Shown: positions 41,204-50,175 of the stretch, piece after piece | Layout: the number at the start of each line of letters is the position of its first letter | Position numbering within the stretch: position 1 is the first letter of the stretch | Origin: DAOUAM01 sp034433305 | GTDB lineage: Bacteria > Chloroflexota > Dehalococcoidia > Lucifugimonadales > DAOUAM01 | Length of the DNA stretch: 64,000 nucleotides | NCBI GenBank assembly: GCA_034433305.1 | Contig: DAOUAM010000095.1 | Coordinates: 1-64,000 of the forward strand | Direction of reading: 5' to 3' | Made by a program: the position numbers and the translations under genes | Notes under the pieces: model-generated | What the model was told of the DNA's origin: nothing | What the model saw: the letters and a program-made list of their open reading frames with translations, nothing else | The model's database searches: none

Positions 41204-42229
41204 GTGAGAAGGGCGAGCGAGAACGGGCACGGCCCCAGGATAGTGGTGATCGGCGGCGGCAGCGGCATATCCAACATCCTGCAAGGGCTGAAGCAGTACA
41301 CGTCAGAGTTGACCGCCATCGTCACCATGTTCGACAGTGGTGGTAGCTCCGGCCTGCTGCGGAAGGAGTTCGGCTACCCACCCTTTGGCGACCTGCGCCG
41401 GTGCCTTCTGGCCCTGGGAGAGGAGGCCTCTGATACGGAGGCACTGCGCCGTGCCCTGGAGTTCCGCTTCGGCGAGGAGACCAGTCTGAACGGTCATAGC
41501 GTGGGCAACCTGCTCCTGGCCGCCCTTACCACTCTCAACAACGACCTGGAGTGGGCCATCGAGCAGACCCAGCGTGTGCTCAGGGTGGCGGGCAGGGTGG
41601 TGCCTGTGACCCTGGAGAAGGCCGAGCTTTGTGCAGAGCTGGACGATGGCCGCGTGATCCTGGGCGAGTCCCACATAGACCTGCGGCTGGAGCCGGTGCC
41701 CCGCATCAAGCGCATATTCCTGGACGCGCCGGTGTCGGCCAACCCCAGGGCCATCGCCGCCATTCTCGACGCCGACGCCATCGTCCTCGGCCCGGGAGAC
41801 CTCTACACCAGCATCCTGCCCAACCTGCTGGTCAACGGCATCGTACAGGCCGTAGCGGCTTCGCGGGCGGTACGCATCTATATCTGCAACCTCATGACCA
41901 AGCGGGGCGAGACCGACCAGTTCAAGGCCTCGGACTTTGTCAGAGAAGTGCTGAGCTACCTTGGCCCGGCCAGGCTGGACTGGGCCATCATAAACACCTC
42001 GGCCCCTCCCAGGCCCATTCAGCAGGCTTACGAGAGGGAAGGCGCGTCCCTGGTGGAAGCCGACCTGAGGAGTGTGAACAGGTACGTTAACTGCATCCTC
42101 GCGGCCTCGCTGGCCACCAGCAGCCAGCCGGTGCGCCACGACAACCTTCGCACAGCCGAGGCCGTGCTGAGGGTGGTCACCGCTGGCCAGGTGCTGAACG
42201 GGCACCAGGTCCTCAGCATGTCCTGCTAG
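41204..42229 (+). CDS. yvcK: YvcK/CofD-like (gluconeogenesis factor) protein
   Basis: 341 residues. RIVVIGGGSGISNILQGLKQ, MFDSGGSSGLLRKEFGYPPF, GDLRRCLLAL and ILDADAIVLGPGDLYTSILP are the family signature. YvcK proteins bind UDP-sugars such as UDP-GlcNAc and influence carbon flux and cell-wall synthesis. They are usually next to rapZ and whiA, neither of which is here. Instead the gene heads a polysaccharide locus that consumes UDP-sugars, which may be meaningful. The start is GTG. The next gene is 145 bases on. Confidence 0.88.
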   Translation: MRRASENGHGPRIVVIGGGSGISNILQGLKQYTSELTAIVTMFDSGGSSGLLRKEFGYPPFGDLRRCLLALGEEASDTEALRRALEFRFGEETSLNGHSVGNLLLAALTTLNNDLEWAIEQTQRVLRVAGRVVPVTLEKAELCAELDDGRVILGESHIDLRLEPVPRIKRIFLDAPVSANPRAIAAILDADAIVLGPGDLYTSILPNLLVNGIVQAVAASRAVRIYICNLMTKRGETDQFKASDFVREVLSYLGPARLDWAIINTSAPPRPIQQAYEREGASLVEADLRSVNRYVNCILAASLATSSQPVRHDNLRTAEAVLRVVTAGQVLNGHQVLSMSC

Positions 42230-42374
42230 CTGCCGTTCTGGAGGGCCTGGACTGTTGCCCCGCAGAATAGCAGCTTGGCTTGCAAGCTGGCGGCAAGGTC
42301 CCTCCTCTCCTGACGTGAGAGGGGACTGGCGCCTCATCTGAGTGAGCAAAACTGGTAAAGAAGGGAAGTGGACA

Positions 42375-43718
42375 ATGCGCATTGGGGTAATCGGGACGGG
42401 CTACGTTGGGCTGGTGGCCGCGACGTGTCTCGCGGGCAAGGGCCACCAGGTGGTCTCCATGGATGTGGACCCACTGAAGGTGCTGCAACTGGCCCAGGGA
42501 AAGGTGCCCTATTATGAGCCTCACCTGGATGAGATGCTCCAGGAGCAGCTTGCCGCCCGGCGGGTCCGATTTACCACCGACCTCCACCAGACCGTGGCCG
42601 ATGCCCAGGTGGTGTTTATCACGGTCGGCACGCCATCGCGTCCCGATGGCTCCGTGGACCTGCAGGCCGTCTTTGAAGTGGCCGAAGGCATAGGCAGGGC
42701 GCTGAGCGGCTACCAGGTCATAGTGATAAAGAGCACCGTACCCGTGGGGACGGCGGCCCAGGTCAGGGAGAAGGTCGCCCGCCACGCCAGCGGCACCTTC
42801 GCGGTGGTGTCCAATCCCGAGTTCCTCAGGGAAGGACAGGCGGTGCACGACTTCCTCAATCCCGACCGCGTCATCCTGGGGGGCAGCGATAGCCAGGCTA
42901 TCGGCCTTGTGCGCCGGATTTACGAGGACTTCACCACGCCAGACCGCATCCTGGTCATGGACCATGGCAGCGCCGAGATGGCCAAGTATGCGGCCAACGC
43001 CTTCCTGGCCACCAGAGTGTCCTTCATCAACGAGGTGGCGGCCCTGTGCGAGGGCATGGGCGCTGACGTGGAGCAGGTGCGGCGGGCCATCGGCATGGAC
43101 CCGCGCATAGGCTACGCCTACCTCTCACCCGGCCTGGGCTACGGCGGTAGCTGCCTGCCCAAGGACATGCGCGCCATACTGTCCATGGCCCAGCAGCATG
43201 GCGTGGACGTGGAGCTGCTGCCAGCAGTGCAGCAGGTCAACGTCCACCTGCCAGCGCGACTGTTCCGCAAGATTGCAGACCACTTCGAGGGCACGGTCAA
43301 GGGCCGGCGCATCACCGTCTGGGGGCTGGCCTTTAAGGCCGGCACCGACGACATGCGTGAGTCCCCCGCCGTGCCGCTGGTGCATGCCCTGGCCGGCGCC
43401 GGAGCGCACGTGACCGCCTACGACCCCAGAGCTAACGGGGTGGCCCGCGCCATCCTGGGCGAACTGGTCTCCTTCAGCGAAGACCAGTACCTCAGCCTGG
43501 CCGACGCCGACGCCCTGGTGATTGCCACTGACTGGAACGAGTTCCGCCAGGCGGACTTGCTGCGGATGCGCCATCTCATGCGCGCGCCCACACTCTTCGA
43601 CGGACGCAACCTCCTGGACCCGGCCACGGTGAGGGACATGGGCTTTATGTACTACGGGACCGGCAGGCACGGCCGGTCGCCGGTGTCAGCGCCGGCCCGG
43701 GCCCAGTACCATCGCTAG
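42375..43718 (+). CDS. ugd: UDP-glucose 6-dehydrogenase
   Basis: 447 residues. It oxidises UDP-glucose to UDP-glucuronate with two NAD. The N-terminal Rossmann fold has GVIGTGYVGLVAATCLAGKG, followed by VGTPSRPDGSVDL, the central NAEFLREG-type loop (SNPEFLREGQAV) and the catalytic C260 in GYGGSCLPKDM. The C-terminal UDP-binding domain has WGLAFKAGTDDMRESPA. I chose the ATG at 42375 after GGGAAG; an ATG at 42342 would add 11 residues. It would supply a uronic acid for the polymer made by the genes downstream. UDP-glucose specificity (rather than GDP-mannose) is inferred from overall similarity. Confidence 0.9.
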   Translation: MRIGVIGTGYVGLVAATCLAGKGHQVVSMDVDPLKVLQLAQGKVPYYEPHLDEMLQEQLAARRVRFTTDLHQTVADAQVVFITVGTPSRPDGSVDLQAVFEVAEGIGRALSGYQVIVIKSTVPVGTAAQVREKVARHASGTFAVVSNPEFLREGQAVHDFLNPDRVILGGSDSQAIGLVRRIYEDFTTPDRILVMDHGSAEMAKYAANAFLATRVSFINEVAALCEGMGADVEQVRRAIGMDPRIGYAYLSPGLGYGGSCLPKDMRAILSMAQQHGVDVELLPAVQQVNVHLPARLFRKIADHFEGTVKGRRITVWGLAFKAGTDDMRESPAVPLVHALAGAGAHVTAYDPRANGVARAILGELVSFSEDQYLSLADADALVIATDWNEFRQADLLRMRHLMRAPTLFDGRNLLDPATVRDMGFMYYGTGRHGRSPVSAPARAQYHR

Positions 43719-43734
43719 GCAACCGCGAGGGACT

Positions 43735-45264
43735 GTGGCACATCCAGAGACCCGGAGTGGACAGGACAGCGTACGGCCAATGGCTCTGCTAAGGCTGGCG
43801 CACTGGCTGCTGGACCCCGGCTCCCGCCTTTCCCAGCGGGTGGCCCACGCCAGCTTCTGGATGCTGGCGCTGCGCGTCACCGAGCGACTCCTGGGCACGG
43901 CCAGGACCATCGTCCTGGCCAGGTTCCTGGCCCCGGAAGAGTTCGGCGTGATGGGCGTCGCGCTGTTCATCGTGGGCCTGGCCGAGAACCTGACTGTCAC
44001 GGGCTTCAAGGCCGCCCTGGTGCAGCGCAAAGGCGACATCAAGGCCTACCTGGACACAGCCTGGACTATTGAGGTCCTGCGAGGTCTGATTACCGCCACG
44101 GTCCTGGTCGCTATGGCGCCACTGCTGGCGCGGTTCTTCGGCGCGCCCCACAGCGGCCTGATAGTACAGGTCATCTCCCTGAGCGTCCTGCTGGGTGGCC
44201 TCAACAACATCGCCATCGTCCACTTTCACAAGGGGCTGGAGTTCCAGAAGCGGTTCCTGTTCCAGCTTGCCCGCATACTTCCGGAGGCGGGCATAGGCAT
44301 TGGCCTGGCGGTAACGCTGCAGAGCGTGTGGGCGCTGGCATATGGGGTGCTGGTGGGGAGCATCGTACAGCTTGTGGTGTCCTACCTGCTGCACCCCTAC
44401 CGTCCCAGGCCCAGGCTGGACCGGGCCAGGGCCGGGGAGCTTTACAGGTTCGGCGTCTGGGTGTACCTGGGCGACCTGTTGCAATCGGCCCGGCGGGCCG
44501 ACGCGGCGGTAATCGCCAGGCTCCTTGGCCCCGTGGCGCTGGCCACCTACGAGCTGGGCCGTGGCTTCACCGAGCGTTTCACCCGCGAGATACGCAACGT
44601 GCTGTCCCAGGTGGCTTTTCCGGTGTACGCCCAGGTGCAGGACGACCTGCCCAGGCTGCGCAAGGGCTACTTCATCACCATCGAGGTAATAGCGGCGGTC
44701 ACCTTTCCCCTGGCGACCCTGGTCTTTCTCCTGTCTGAGCCGCTGACCAGGGTCGTGCTGGGCGAGAAGTGGCTGGCGGTGGCGCCCCTGCTGGGGCCCC
44801 TGGCGGCGGCGGGTGCCATCCGGTCGGTGACCTCCGTGGGAGGGGAGCTGTTCAAGGGCATCGGGCGGCCCGCGCTGTCCTTCACGGGCAACCTGGCCAG
44901 GACGCTGGCCAACCTGGCGCTCTTCTTCCCGCTGATCATGCTCTTCGGCCTTCCAGGCGCAGGGCTGGCCGTCCTCATCGCCGCGCTGGCCATCCTGCCG
45001 GGCTTCCTCTGGTACTCCCAGCGCCTGGTGCAGGCAAGCCCACGCCAGCTTGCCATGACGCTGCTGCCAGCTCTGGCCCTCAGCGCCGTCGTGGCGGCCA
45101 CGGTCATACTGAGCCGGGCCATGCTGCGAGACATGGAGCTGGGCCAGCTTGTCCTGACGGCCACGCTGGTGGGCATCAGCTACCTGGCGGCCTGCGTGGT
45201 GCTGTGGCAGCTATTCCGCAGCGGCCCGCTCCAGGCCCTTCTGCGCGTCCGGCCACGGCTGTAA
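43735..45264 (+). CDS. Wzx-type oligosaccharide flippase
   Basis: 509 residues with 12-14 membrane helices. SQRVAHASFWMLALRVTERL, LARFLAPEEFGVMGVALFIV and LYRFGVWVYLGDLLQSARRA are characteristic of the Wzx/MOP exporters of lipid-linked repeat units. It would move the undecaprenyl-linked oligosaccharide across the membrane. It begins 16 bases after ugd. The GTG at 43735 or the ATG at 43780 could be the start. Confidence 0.87.
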   Translation: MAHPETRSGQDSVRPMALLRLAHWLLDPGSRLSQRVAHASFWMLALRVTERLLGTARTIVLARFLAPEEFGVMGVALFIVGLAENLTVTGFKAALVQRKGDIKAYLDTAWTIEVLRGLITATVLVAMAPLLARFFGAPHSGLIVQVISLSVLLGGLNNIAIVHFHKGLEFQKRFLFQLARILPEAGIGIGLAVTLQSVWALAYGVLVGSIVQLVVSYLLHPYRPRPRLDRARAGELYRFGVWVYLGDLLQSARRADAAVIARLLGPVALATYELGRGFTERFTREIRNVLSQVAFPVYAQVQDDLPRLRKGYFITIEVIAAVTFPLATLVFLLSEPLTRVVLGEKWLAVAPLLGPLAAAGAIRSVTSVGGELFKGIGRPALSFTGNLARTLANLALFFPLIMLFGLPGAGLAVLIAALAILPGFLWYSQRLVQASPRQLAMTLLPALALSAVVAATVILSRAMLRDMELGQLVLTATLVGISYLAACVVLWQLFRSGPLQALLRVRPRL

Positions 45265-45356
45265 TACAAGGTCTATGTCAAGGTGGCGGTGTAAGATGCG
45301 CAGGCGTGTTCATTCCATGACGTGGCCCTGCCAGGCGCTCTGGAGGCTGGAGTTAC

Positions 45357-46310
45357 ATGACTGCTATGAACGGGCATCCAGGCTACATCCCTGACAGCGG
45401 CCAGCAGCTATCCTCGGCGGCGACTGCGGTGGCGGAGGCTGGCAGGCTGCCCAGCTTTCTCATCATTGGCGCCATGAAGTCGGCCACCACCTCGCTGGCC
45501 CGCTACCTGGGCGCCCATCCCCAGGTGTTCATGGTGCCCCAGAAAGAGCTCCACTACTTCGACAGGCTGCTGGACAGGGGCGAGGAGTGGTACCGGCGGC
45601 AGTTCGCCGCCGCTGATGGCCGGCCCGCCGCCGGCGAGGCCACGCCCGACTACATGTACTTCAGCGAGGTGCCGGCCCTCATGGCCCGGACGGTGCCGCA
45701 GGCCAGGCTCATCGCCATCCTGCGCGACCCGGTGGACCGGGCCTACTCCCACTACTGGCACGAGCGGGCGCGCGGCCGTGAGAGGCTGGAGTTCGCCGAC
45801 GCCGTGGCCGCCGAGCCAGACCGGCTCGCCAGCGGAAACCCCGACGCCCGGCGCTATTTCTCCTACATAGACCGTGGGCGCTACCTGCGCCAGTTGCAGC
45901 GGGTCTGTCAGTACTACTCTCGGGAGTCGCTGCTGGTGCTGCTGGCGGATGACCTGTACGAGAAGCCCCTGGAGACATTCCAGGCGGTATGCCGCTTCCT
46001 GGGCGTGGACGATGCCTTCCTTCCGGCCAACGTGGGGCAGGAGTTCAACCAGTTCATCATGTTCCGGTCGCTGTGGCTCCGCGACCTGGCGCAGAGGCTC
46101 TACTCCGGGCCGCATATCCTGCGCGCCGTGGCCAGGCTCCTGGCGAGGGCCAACAACCGGCGCACGGCGTACCCGCCCCTCGGGCCGGATATGAGGGCGC
46201 TGGTTGCCAGGCTCTTCGAGGATGACAACGCGGCCCTGGCGGCCTGGCTTGGCCGCGACCTGTCCTCCTGGGGCAGGCCACGGCGCCGTAGTGTCCGGTT
46301 GGGAAGATGA
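45357..46310 (+). CDS. Sulfotransferase 1 (PAPS-dependent)
   Basis: 317 residues, cytoplasmic sulfotransferase fold of the heparan-sulfate-sulfotransferase-like kind. The 5'-phosphosulfate loop is GAMKSATTSL (K41) and the 3'-phosphate motif RDPVDRAYS is at 123-131, both intact. It transfers sulfate from PAPS, most likely to a sugar in this polysaccharide locus. Its C-terminus (DNAALAAWLGRDLSSWG) and the ILRDPVDRAYSHYWH segment are nearly identical to sulfotransferase 3 at 57740, so the two are paralogues. GGAGGCTGGAG precedes the ATG, and the stop overlaps the next start (ATGA). Confidence 0.9.
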   Translation: MTAMNGHPGYIPDSGQQLSSAATAVAEAGRLPSFLIIGAMKSATTSLARYLGAHPQVFMVPQKELHYFDRLLDRGEEWYRRQFAAADGRPAAGEATPDYMYFSEVPALMARTVPQARLIAILRDPVDRAYSHYWHERARGRERLEFADAVAAEPDRLASGNPDARRYFSYIDRGRYLRQLQRVCQYYSRESLLVLLADDLYEKPLETFQAVCRFLGVDDAFLPANVGQEFNQFIMFRSLWLRDLAQRLYSGPHILRAVARLLARANNRRTAYPPLGPDMRALVARLFEDDNAALAAWLGRDLSSWGRPRRRSVRLGR

Positions 46311-47506
46311 AGAGGCGAGTCCTCTACCTCATAGACTGCCTGGGCCACGGCGGCGCGGAGCACCAGCTAGTGCTTACGGTGGGCGCCCTGGACCGCCAGC
46401 GCTTCGAGAGCTTTGTATGCTTCCTTCATCCCCAGGACTATCTATCAGACCACATCCGGCGGCAGGGCGTGCCGGTCTACGGGCTTGGCCTGCCCCCGGG
46501 CAAGCCCCACTGGCCCAGGGCAGTCTGGAAGGTCAGGAGACTGGTGCGCTCCCTGGGTGTAGACCTCATCCATACCAGCCTGTTCGAGTCCGACGTCATT
46601 GGCGGGACAGTGGGGCGGCTGTGTGGCGTGCCCGTGGTGAGTACCCTTTGCAACATCGGCGGCGAGCCGGAGCGTCTGGTGGACAACCCCTTTCAAGGCC
46701 CGCTGAAGCTGGCCTTCGGCAATGGCCTGTGGGGGCTGGTGCTGCGCCACTGCCAGAGCCACTGCATAGCCATCTCCCGGGCGGTGAAGGCGTCCTCCAT
46801 GAGGAGCTACCGGCTTGGCGAGGACCGGCTGACCGTGGTGTACAGGGCGCTGCCCGACGCCTGGTACGCCGAGGTGTCCCGGGAGCGCGTGGCGGCGCTG
46901 CGGGACTCCCTGGGCCTTGGAGGCGCCTTCCCGGTGCTGCTCAACGTCGGTCGGCTGGTGCCCCAGAAAGGCCAGCGCTACCTGATAGAGGCTATGCCGC
47001 GCGTCGTGCAGCGTTTCCCTCTGGCGCGCCTGCTCATCGTCGGCTCAGGGCCGCTCCTGGGGCCGCTGCGCTCCCTCGGTCAGGCGCTGGGCGTGGAACA
47101 GCACGTGCACTTCCTGGGCCGCCGCGAGGATGTGCGCGACCTGCTGGAGGTCTGCGATATATTCGTCTTCCCATCCCTGTTCGAGGGCCTGGGCGTGGCG
47201 CTCCTGGAGGCGGCTGGCACCGGCAGGCCCTGCGTCGCCTCCCGCGTAGGCCCCCTTCCTGAGGTCATCGAGGATGGAGTGTCGGGCCTGCTGGTGGAGC
47301 CGGCCAGTCCGCTGGCCCTCTCGGAGGCCATTCTGCGGCTAGCCTCGGAGCCAGACACGGTCAGGGCCATGGGCCAGCGCGCTCGGGAGCAGGTCCACAG
47401 CCGTTTCAGGGTGGACCGCATGGTCAGTGACCTGGCCAGCGTCTATGAGGCGGTCCTGGAGGGCAGAGGGTCGCCCAGGGATGCCATGGCATCCGGGACT
47501 CTGTAG
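46307..47506 (+). CDS. GT4 family glycosyltransferase 1
   Basis: 399 residues, GT-B fold. The N-terminal acceptor domain starts RVLYLIDCLGHGGAEHQLV; the C-terminal donor domain has LLNVGRLVPQKGQRYLIEAM and the EX7E motif in SLFEGLGVALLEAAGTGRP. It is a retaining enzyme that uses a nucleotide sugar to extend the lipid-linked repeat unit. It starts by ATGA overlap with sulfotransferase 1, and the next gene starts four bases after its stop. The linkage is not predictable. Confidence 0.88.
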   Translation: MKRRVLYLIDCLGHGGAEHQLVLTVGALDRQRFESFVCFLHPQDYLSDHIRRQGVPVYGLGLPPGKPHWPRAVWKVRRLVRSLGVDLIHTSLFESDVIGGTVGRLCGVPVVSTLCNIGGEPERLVDNPFQGPLKLAFGNGLWGLVLRHCQSHCIAISRAVKASSMRSYRLGEDRLTVVYRALPDAWYAEVSRERVAALRDSLGLGGAFPVLLNVGRLVPQKGQRYLIEAMPRVVQRFPLARLLIVGSGPLLGPLRSLGQALGVEQHVHFLGRREDVRDLLEVCDIFVFPSLFEGLGVALLEAAGTGRPCVASRVGPLPEVIEDGVSGLLVEPASPLALSEAILRLASEPDTVRAMGQRAREQVHSRFRVDRMVSDLASVYEAVLEGRGSPRDAMASGTL

Positions 47507-47510
47507 CGCA

Positions 47511-48662
47511 ATGGGGCGCATGGCGAGAGTCCTGCACCTCGTCCACTCGGACCAGCGCCGGGGCGCCGAGGTCTTCGCCTCGCAACTGGTCAGGCACCTC
47601 CATGGCGAGGGCCTGGAAAGCGCCGTGTGCATCCTGCACTCGTCGCCTGGCCCCGGCCTGGCCCTGGATGGCGTCCGGGCCTACCTCCTGGACGGCAAGT
47701 ACCTGGCTGATGGGAAGCGAGTCACGTTGGGCGGCCCGAAGCTGTGGGGCCTGCGCCGCGTGCTGGCCGAGTTCCAGCCCGACGTGGTCCTGGCCCACGG
47801 CTCCAGCTCCCTGAGGTACGGGGCGCTGAGCAGGCTGTCGCGCCGGGGGCTGAAGGCCATCTACCGCAACATCGGCATGGCCAGCTTCTGGGCCGGCCCC
47901 GCGCCCGTGGTGCAGGCCAACCGGCTCCTGCTGCGGGCCTTCGACCTGGTGGTGTCCCTGAGCGACAGGGCGCGCCAGGACTTCCTGAGCGTCTATCATC
48001 TGCCGCCCCAGCGCGTGGCCGTCATACCCAACGGCATAGACGCCGGCCCCTTCAGGGCGCTGCCTGGCCCGGAGCAGCGGGAGGCCTGCCGCCGGTCGCT
48101 GAGCCTTGCCCGGCGGGACTTCGCTCTCATCTGCGTGGGCGGCCTTTCGCCGGAGAAGGGCCAGGAGGACCTGCTGCACATCCTTCGTGAAGCGCGCGGG
48201 CGGGCAGGCAGCATGAGGCTGCTGCTGGCGGGCGATGGCCCCCTGCGGCGGACGCTGGAGCAGAAGGCCGCCAGCCTGGGCATCGCCGATAGCGTGAGCT
48301 TCCTGGGCGTGCGCGACGACGTCCCGGCGCTGCTGGCCGCGGCCGACCTGTTCGTGCTGCCCAGCAGGAGCGAGGGCATTCCGGGGGCGCTGATAGAGGC
48401 CGGCATGGCTGGCCTGAGCGCCGTCGCCTGCGACGTGGGCGCCGTCTCCGACGTGGTGCTGAACGGGGTGACGGGCGTAGTCGTCCGCCCGGGCGACAGG
48501 GCAGCCTTCAGGGAGGCCGTCATTGACCTGGCCCAGGCCCCGCAGCGAAGGCAGGCCATGGGCGCTGCCGCACGGGAGCGCTGCCTGCGCCACTTCGACA
48601 TGGCCAGAGTCGCCGGCATGTACCGCGACCTGCTCCTTGCCCTGCTGGACGGCAGGGCATAG
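47511..48662 (+). CDS. GT4 family glycosyltransferase 2
   Basis: 383 residues, GT-B fold. RVLHLVHSDQRRGAEVFASQ opens the acceptor domain, IPNGIDAGPF links the domains, and VGGLSPEKGQEDLLHIL with SRSEGIPGALIEAGMAGLSA (EX7E) binds the nucleotide sugar. I start it at the ATG 47511, four bases after the previous stop; a second ATG at 47520 is possible. It differs from its neighbours in lacking the usual second-helix lysine-rich stretch, but all catalytic motifs are present. Confidence 0.87.
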   Translation: MGRMARVLHLVHSDQRRGAEVFASQLVRHLHGEGLESAVCILHSSPGPGLALDGVRAYLLDGKYLADGKRVTLGGPKLWGLRRVLAEFQPDVVLAHGSSSLRYGALSRLSRRGLKAIYRNIGMASFWAGPAPVVQANRLLLRAFDLVVSLSDRARQDFLSVYHLPPQRVAVIPNGIDAGPFRALPGPEQREACRRSLSLARRDFALICVGGLSPEKGQEDLLHILREARGRAGSMRLLLAGDGPLRRTLEQKAASLGIADSVSFLGVRDDVPALLAAADLFVLPSRSEGIPGALIEAGMAGLSAVACDVGAVSDVVLNGVTGVVVRPGDRAAFREAVIDLAQAPQRRQAMGAAARERCLRHFDMARVAGMYRDLLLALLDGRA

Positions 48663-48689
48663 CCAGCGCGGACTTCAGGAGGGGGACAG

Positions 48690-49847
48690 ATGGACCGCAA
48701 AGTCAAGGTCATGTGGCTGATAAAGGGACTGGGCGTCGGCGGGGCCGAGCAGTTGCTGGCCAACTCGGTGCCCTACCTGGACCGCTCCCGCTTCTCCTAC
48801 GAGATCGCCTACTTCCTGCCCTGGAAGAACGCCCTGGTCAGCCAGTTCACCTCCCAGGGCGTGCCGGCCTTCTGTCTGAACGCCAGGACTCCCCTGGACG
48901 TGTTCGTGGTGCGCAGGCTGGCCCGGCTCCTGAAGGAGCGGCAGGTGGACATCCTGGACTGCCACCTGCCATACCCGGGCGTCATGGGCAGGCTGGCGGG
49001 CCGTCTGGCCGGCGTGCCGGTGGTCATGTACACCGAGCACAGCCTGGCCGTCCAGCGGCGCATCGAGGGGCTGCGCTACATAAGCTTCTTTGCCAACGTC
49101 TTCACCTACTTCGGGACAGACCTCATCCTCTGCGTCTCCCGGGACACCTACCAGGACGTCCGGCGCTTCAACGTCTGGCGCACGCCCATGCAGCACATCT
49201 ACAACGGCATAGACCTGGCGCCCCTGGAGTCGGGGCAGGTGGACAGGGCCGCCGCCCACCAGGCCATGGGCATACCGGCGGGCCACAAGGTGGTGGGGCA
49301 CGTGGCCAACATGGCCTCCAAGAAGCGGCAGGTGGACCTGCTGAAGGCTGCCAGGGCCGTCGTGGGCCAGGACCCCAACGTGACCTTCCTGCTGGTGGGC
49401 CGAGGGCCTGAGCTGGAGAAGCTGCGGCGCATGGCCAGGGACATGGGGCTTGAGCGCCACGTCATCCTGCCGGGGTTTGTGGAAGACCTGCGGGTAGCCA
49501 TGAGCGCCTTCGACGTCTTCGTCCTGTCCTCCCTGTACGAGGGCCTGCCCACGGTGATTATGGAGGCCATGGCCATGGGCATACCGCCGGTGGCGACGAG
49601 GGTAGGGGGCACGCCGGAGATCATCAGCGAGGGCGTGGACGGCTTCCTGGTGCGCCCCAAGGCCCCGGAGGAGATCGCCCGGAAAGTCCTGGCCCTGCTG
49701 CGGGACGACAGCCTGCGCCAGGCCATGAGCGAGCGCGGCCGGCGCAAGGTCCGGGAGCTGTTCGACATCCGCCGGCGGGTGCGGGAGGTGGAGGAGGTCT
49801 ACCAGCAACTGCTGCTGCGCCACAGGCCCTCCCTGGCCACGGGCTGA
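48690..49847 (+). CDS. GT4 family glycosyltransferase 3
   Basis: 385 residues, GT-B fold. VMWLIKGLGVGGAEQLLANS, IYNGIDLAPL, VANMASKKRQVDLLKAARAV and SLYEGLPTVIMEAMAMGIPP (EX7E) show a complete GT4 enzyme. A good ribosome site (AGGAGGGGG) precedes the ATG. It ends the first run of tightly packed locus genes; a 328-base gap filled with repeats follows. Confidence 0.88.
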   Translation: MDRKVKVMWLIKGLGVGGAEQLLANSVPYLDRSRFSYEIAYFLPWKNALVSQFTSQGVPAFCLNARTPLDVFVVRRLARLLKERQVDILDCHLPYPGVMGRLAGRLAGVPVVMYTEHSLAVQRRIEGLRYISFFANVFTYFGTDLILCVSRDTYQDVRRFNVWRTPMQHIYNGIDLAPLESGQVDRAAAHQAMGIPAGHKVVGHVANMASKKRQVDLLKAARAVVGQDPNVTFLLVGRGPELEKLRRMARDMGLERHVILPGFVEDLRVAMSAFDVFVLSSLYEGLPTVIMEAMAMGIPPVATRVGGTPEIISEGVDGFLVRPKAPEEIARKVLALLRDDSLRQAMSERGRRKVRELFDIRRRVREVEEVYQQLLLRHRPSLATG

Positions 49848-49876
49848 GGGCGGACCTCACCGATGTTCAGGGGCGC

Positions 49877-49937
49877 GGCGTCGGCTTAGCTATGGCCCAC
49901 TCTCCAGGCGTGTGTGCTGGCCAGACACCTCTGTAAC
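49877..49937 (-). repeat. Dispersed repeat R3, inverted copy
   Basis: Reverse complement of the R3 block at 29922-29979: TGTTACAGAGGTGTCTGGCC, then AGCACACACGCC, GGGCCATAGCT and AGCCGACG, with only a few differences over 60 bases. Confidence 0.7.
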
Positions 49938-50016
49938 ACCGAGGCATATAGACCTGCGCAACACCTGGAAGGGTGCTGGGTGCACACAGGCATAAGACTG
50001 GTGCGCAGGTCAGCAT

Positions 50017-50155
50017 GCCCCCTTCCTGGCCTTCCCCCAAGGAGGGAAGGGAGGGTTCTCGCCCCCATTGGGGGAGAGCCAGAGAGGGGGCTGGCCTCTG
50101 GCCCCCTTCCTGGCCTTCCCCCAAGGAGGGGAAGGGACTTTCTCGCCCCTCGGCG
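50017..50155 (+). repeat. Two tandem copies of repeat R2
   Basis: GCCCCCTTCCTGGCCTTCCC begins at 50017 and again at 50101, an 84-base period. Each copy carries CCCCCAAGGAGGG; the first is complete to GAGGGGGCTGGCCT, the second ends at CTCGCCCCTCGGCGAGG. With R3 at 49877 this fills the 49848-50175 gap, which holds no gene. Confidence 0.75.
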
Positions 50156-50175
50156 AGGCGCTTTAAGGAGGCGAA

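Noticed and set aside
50017..50155. Tandem repeat as a CRISPR array
   Set aside because: Only two units of 84 bases, no unique spacers, no cas genes; copies occur singly elsewhere.
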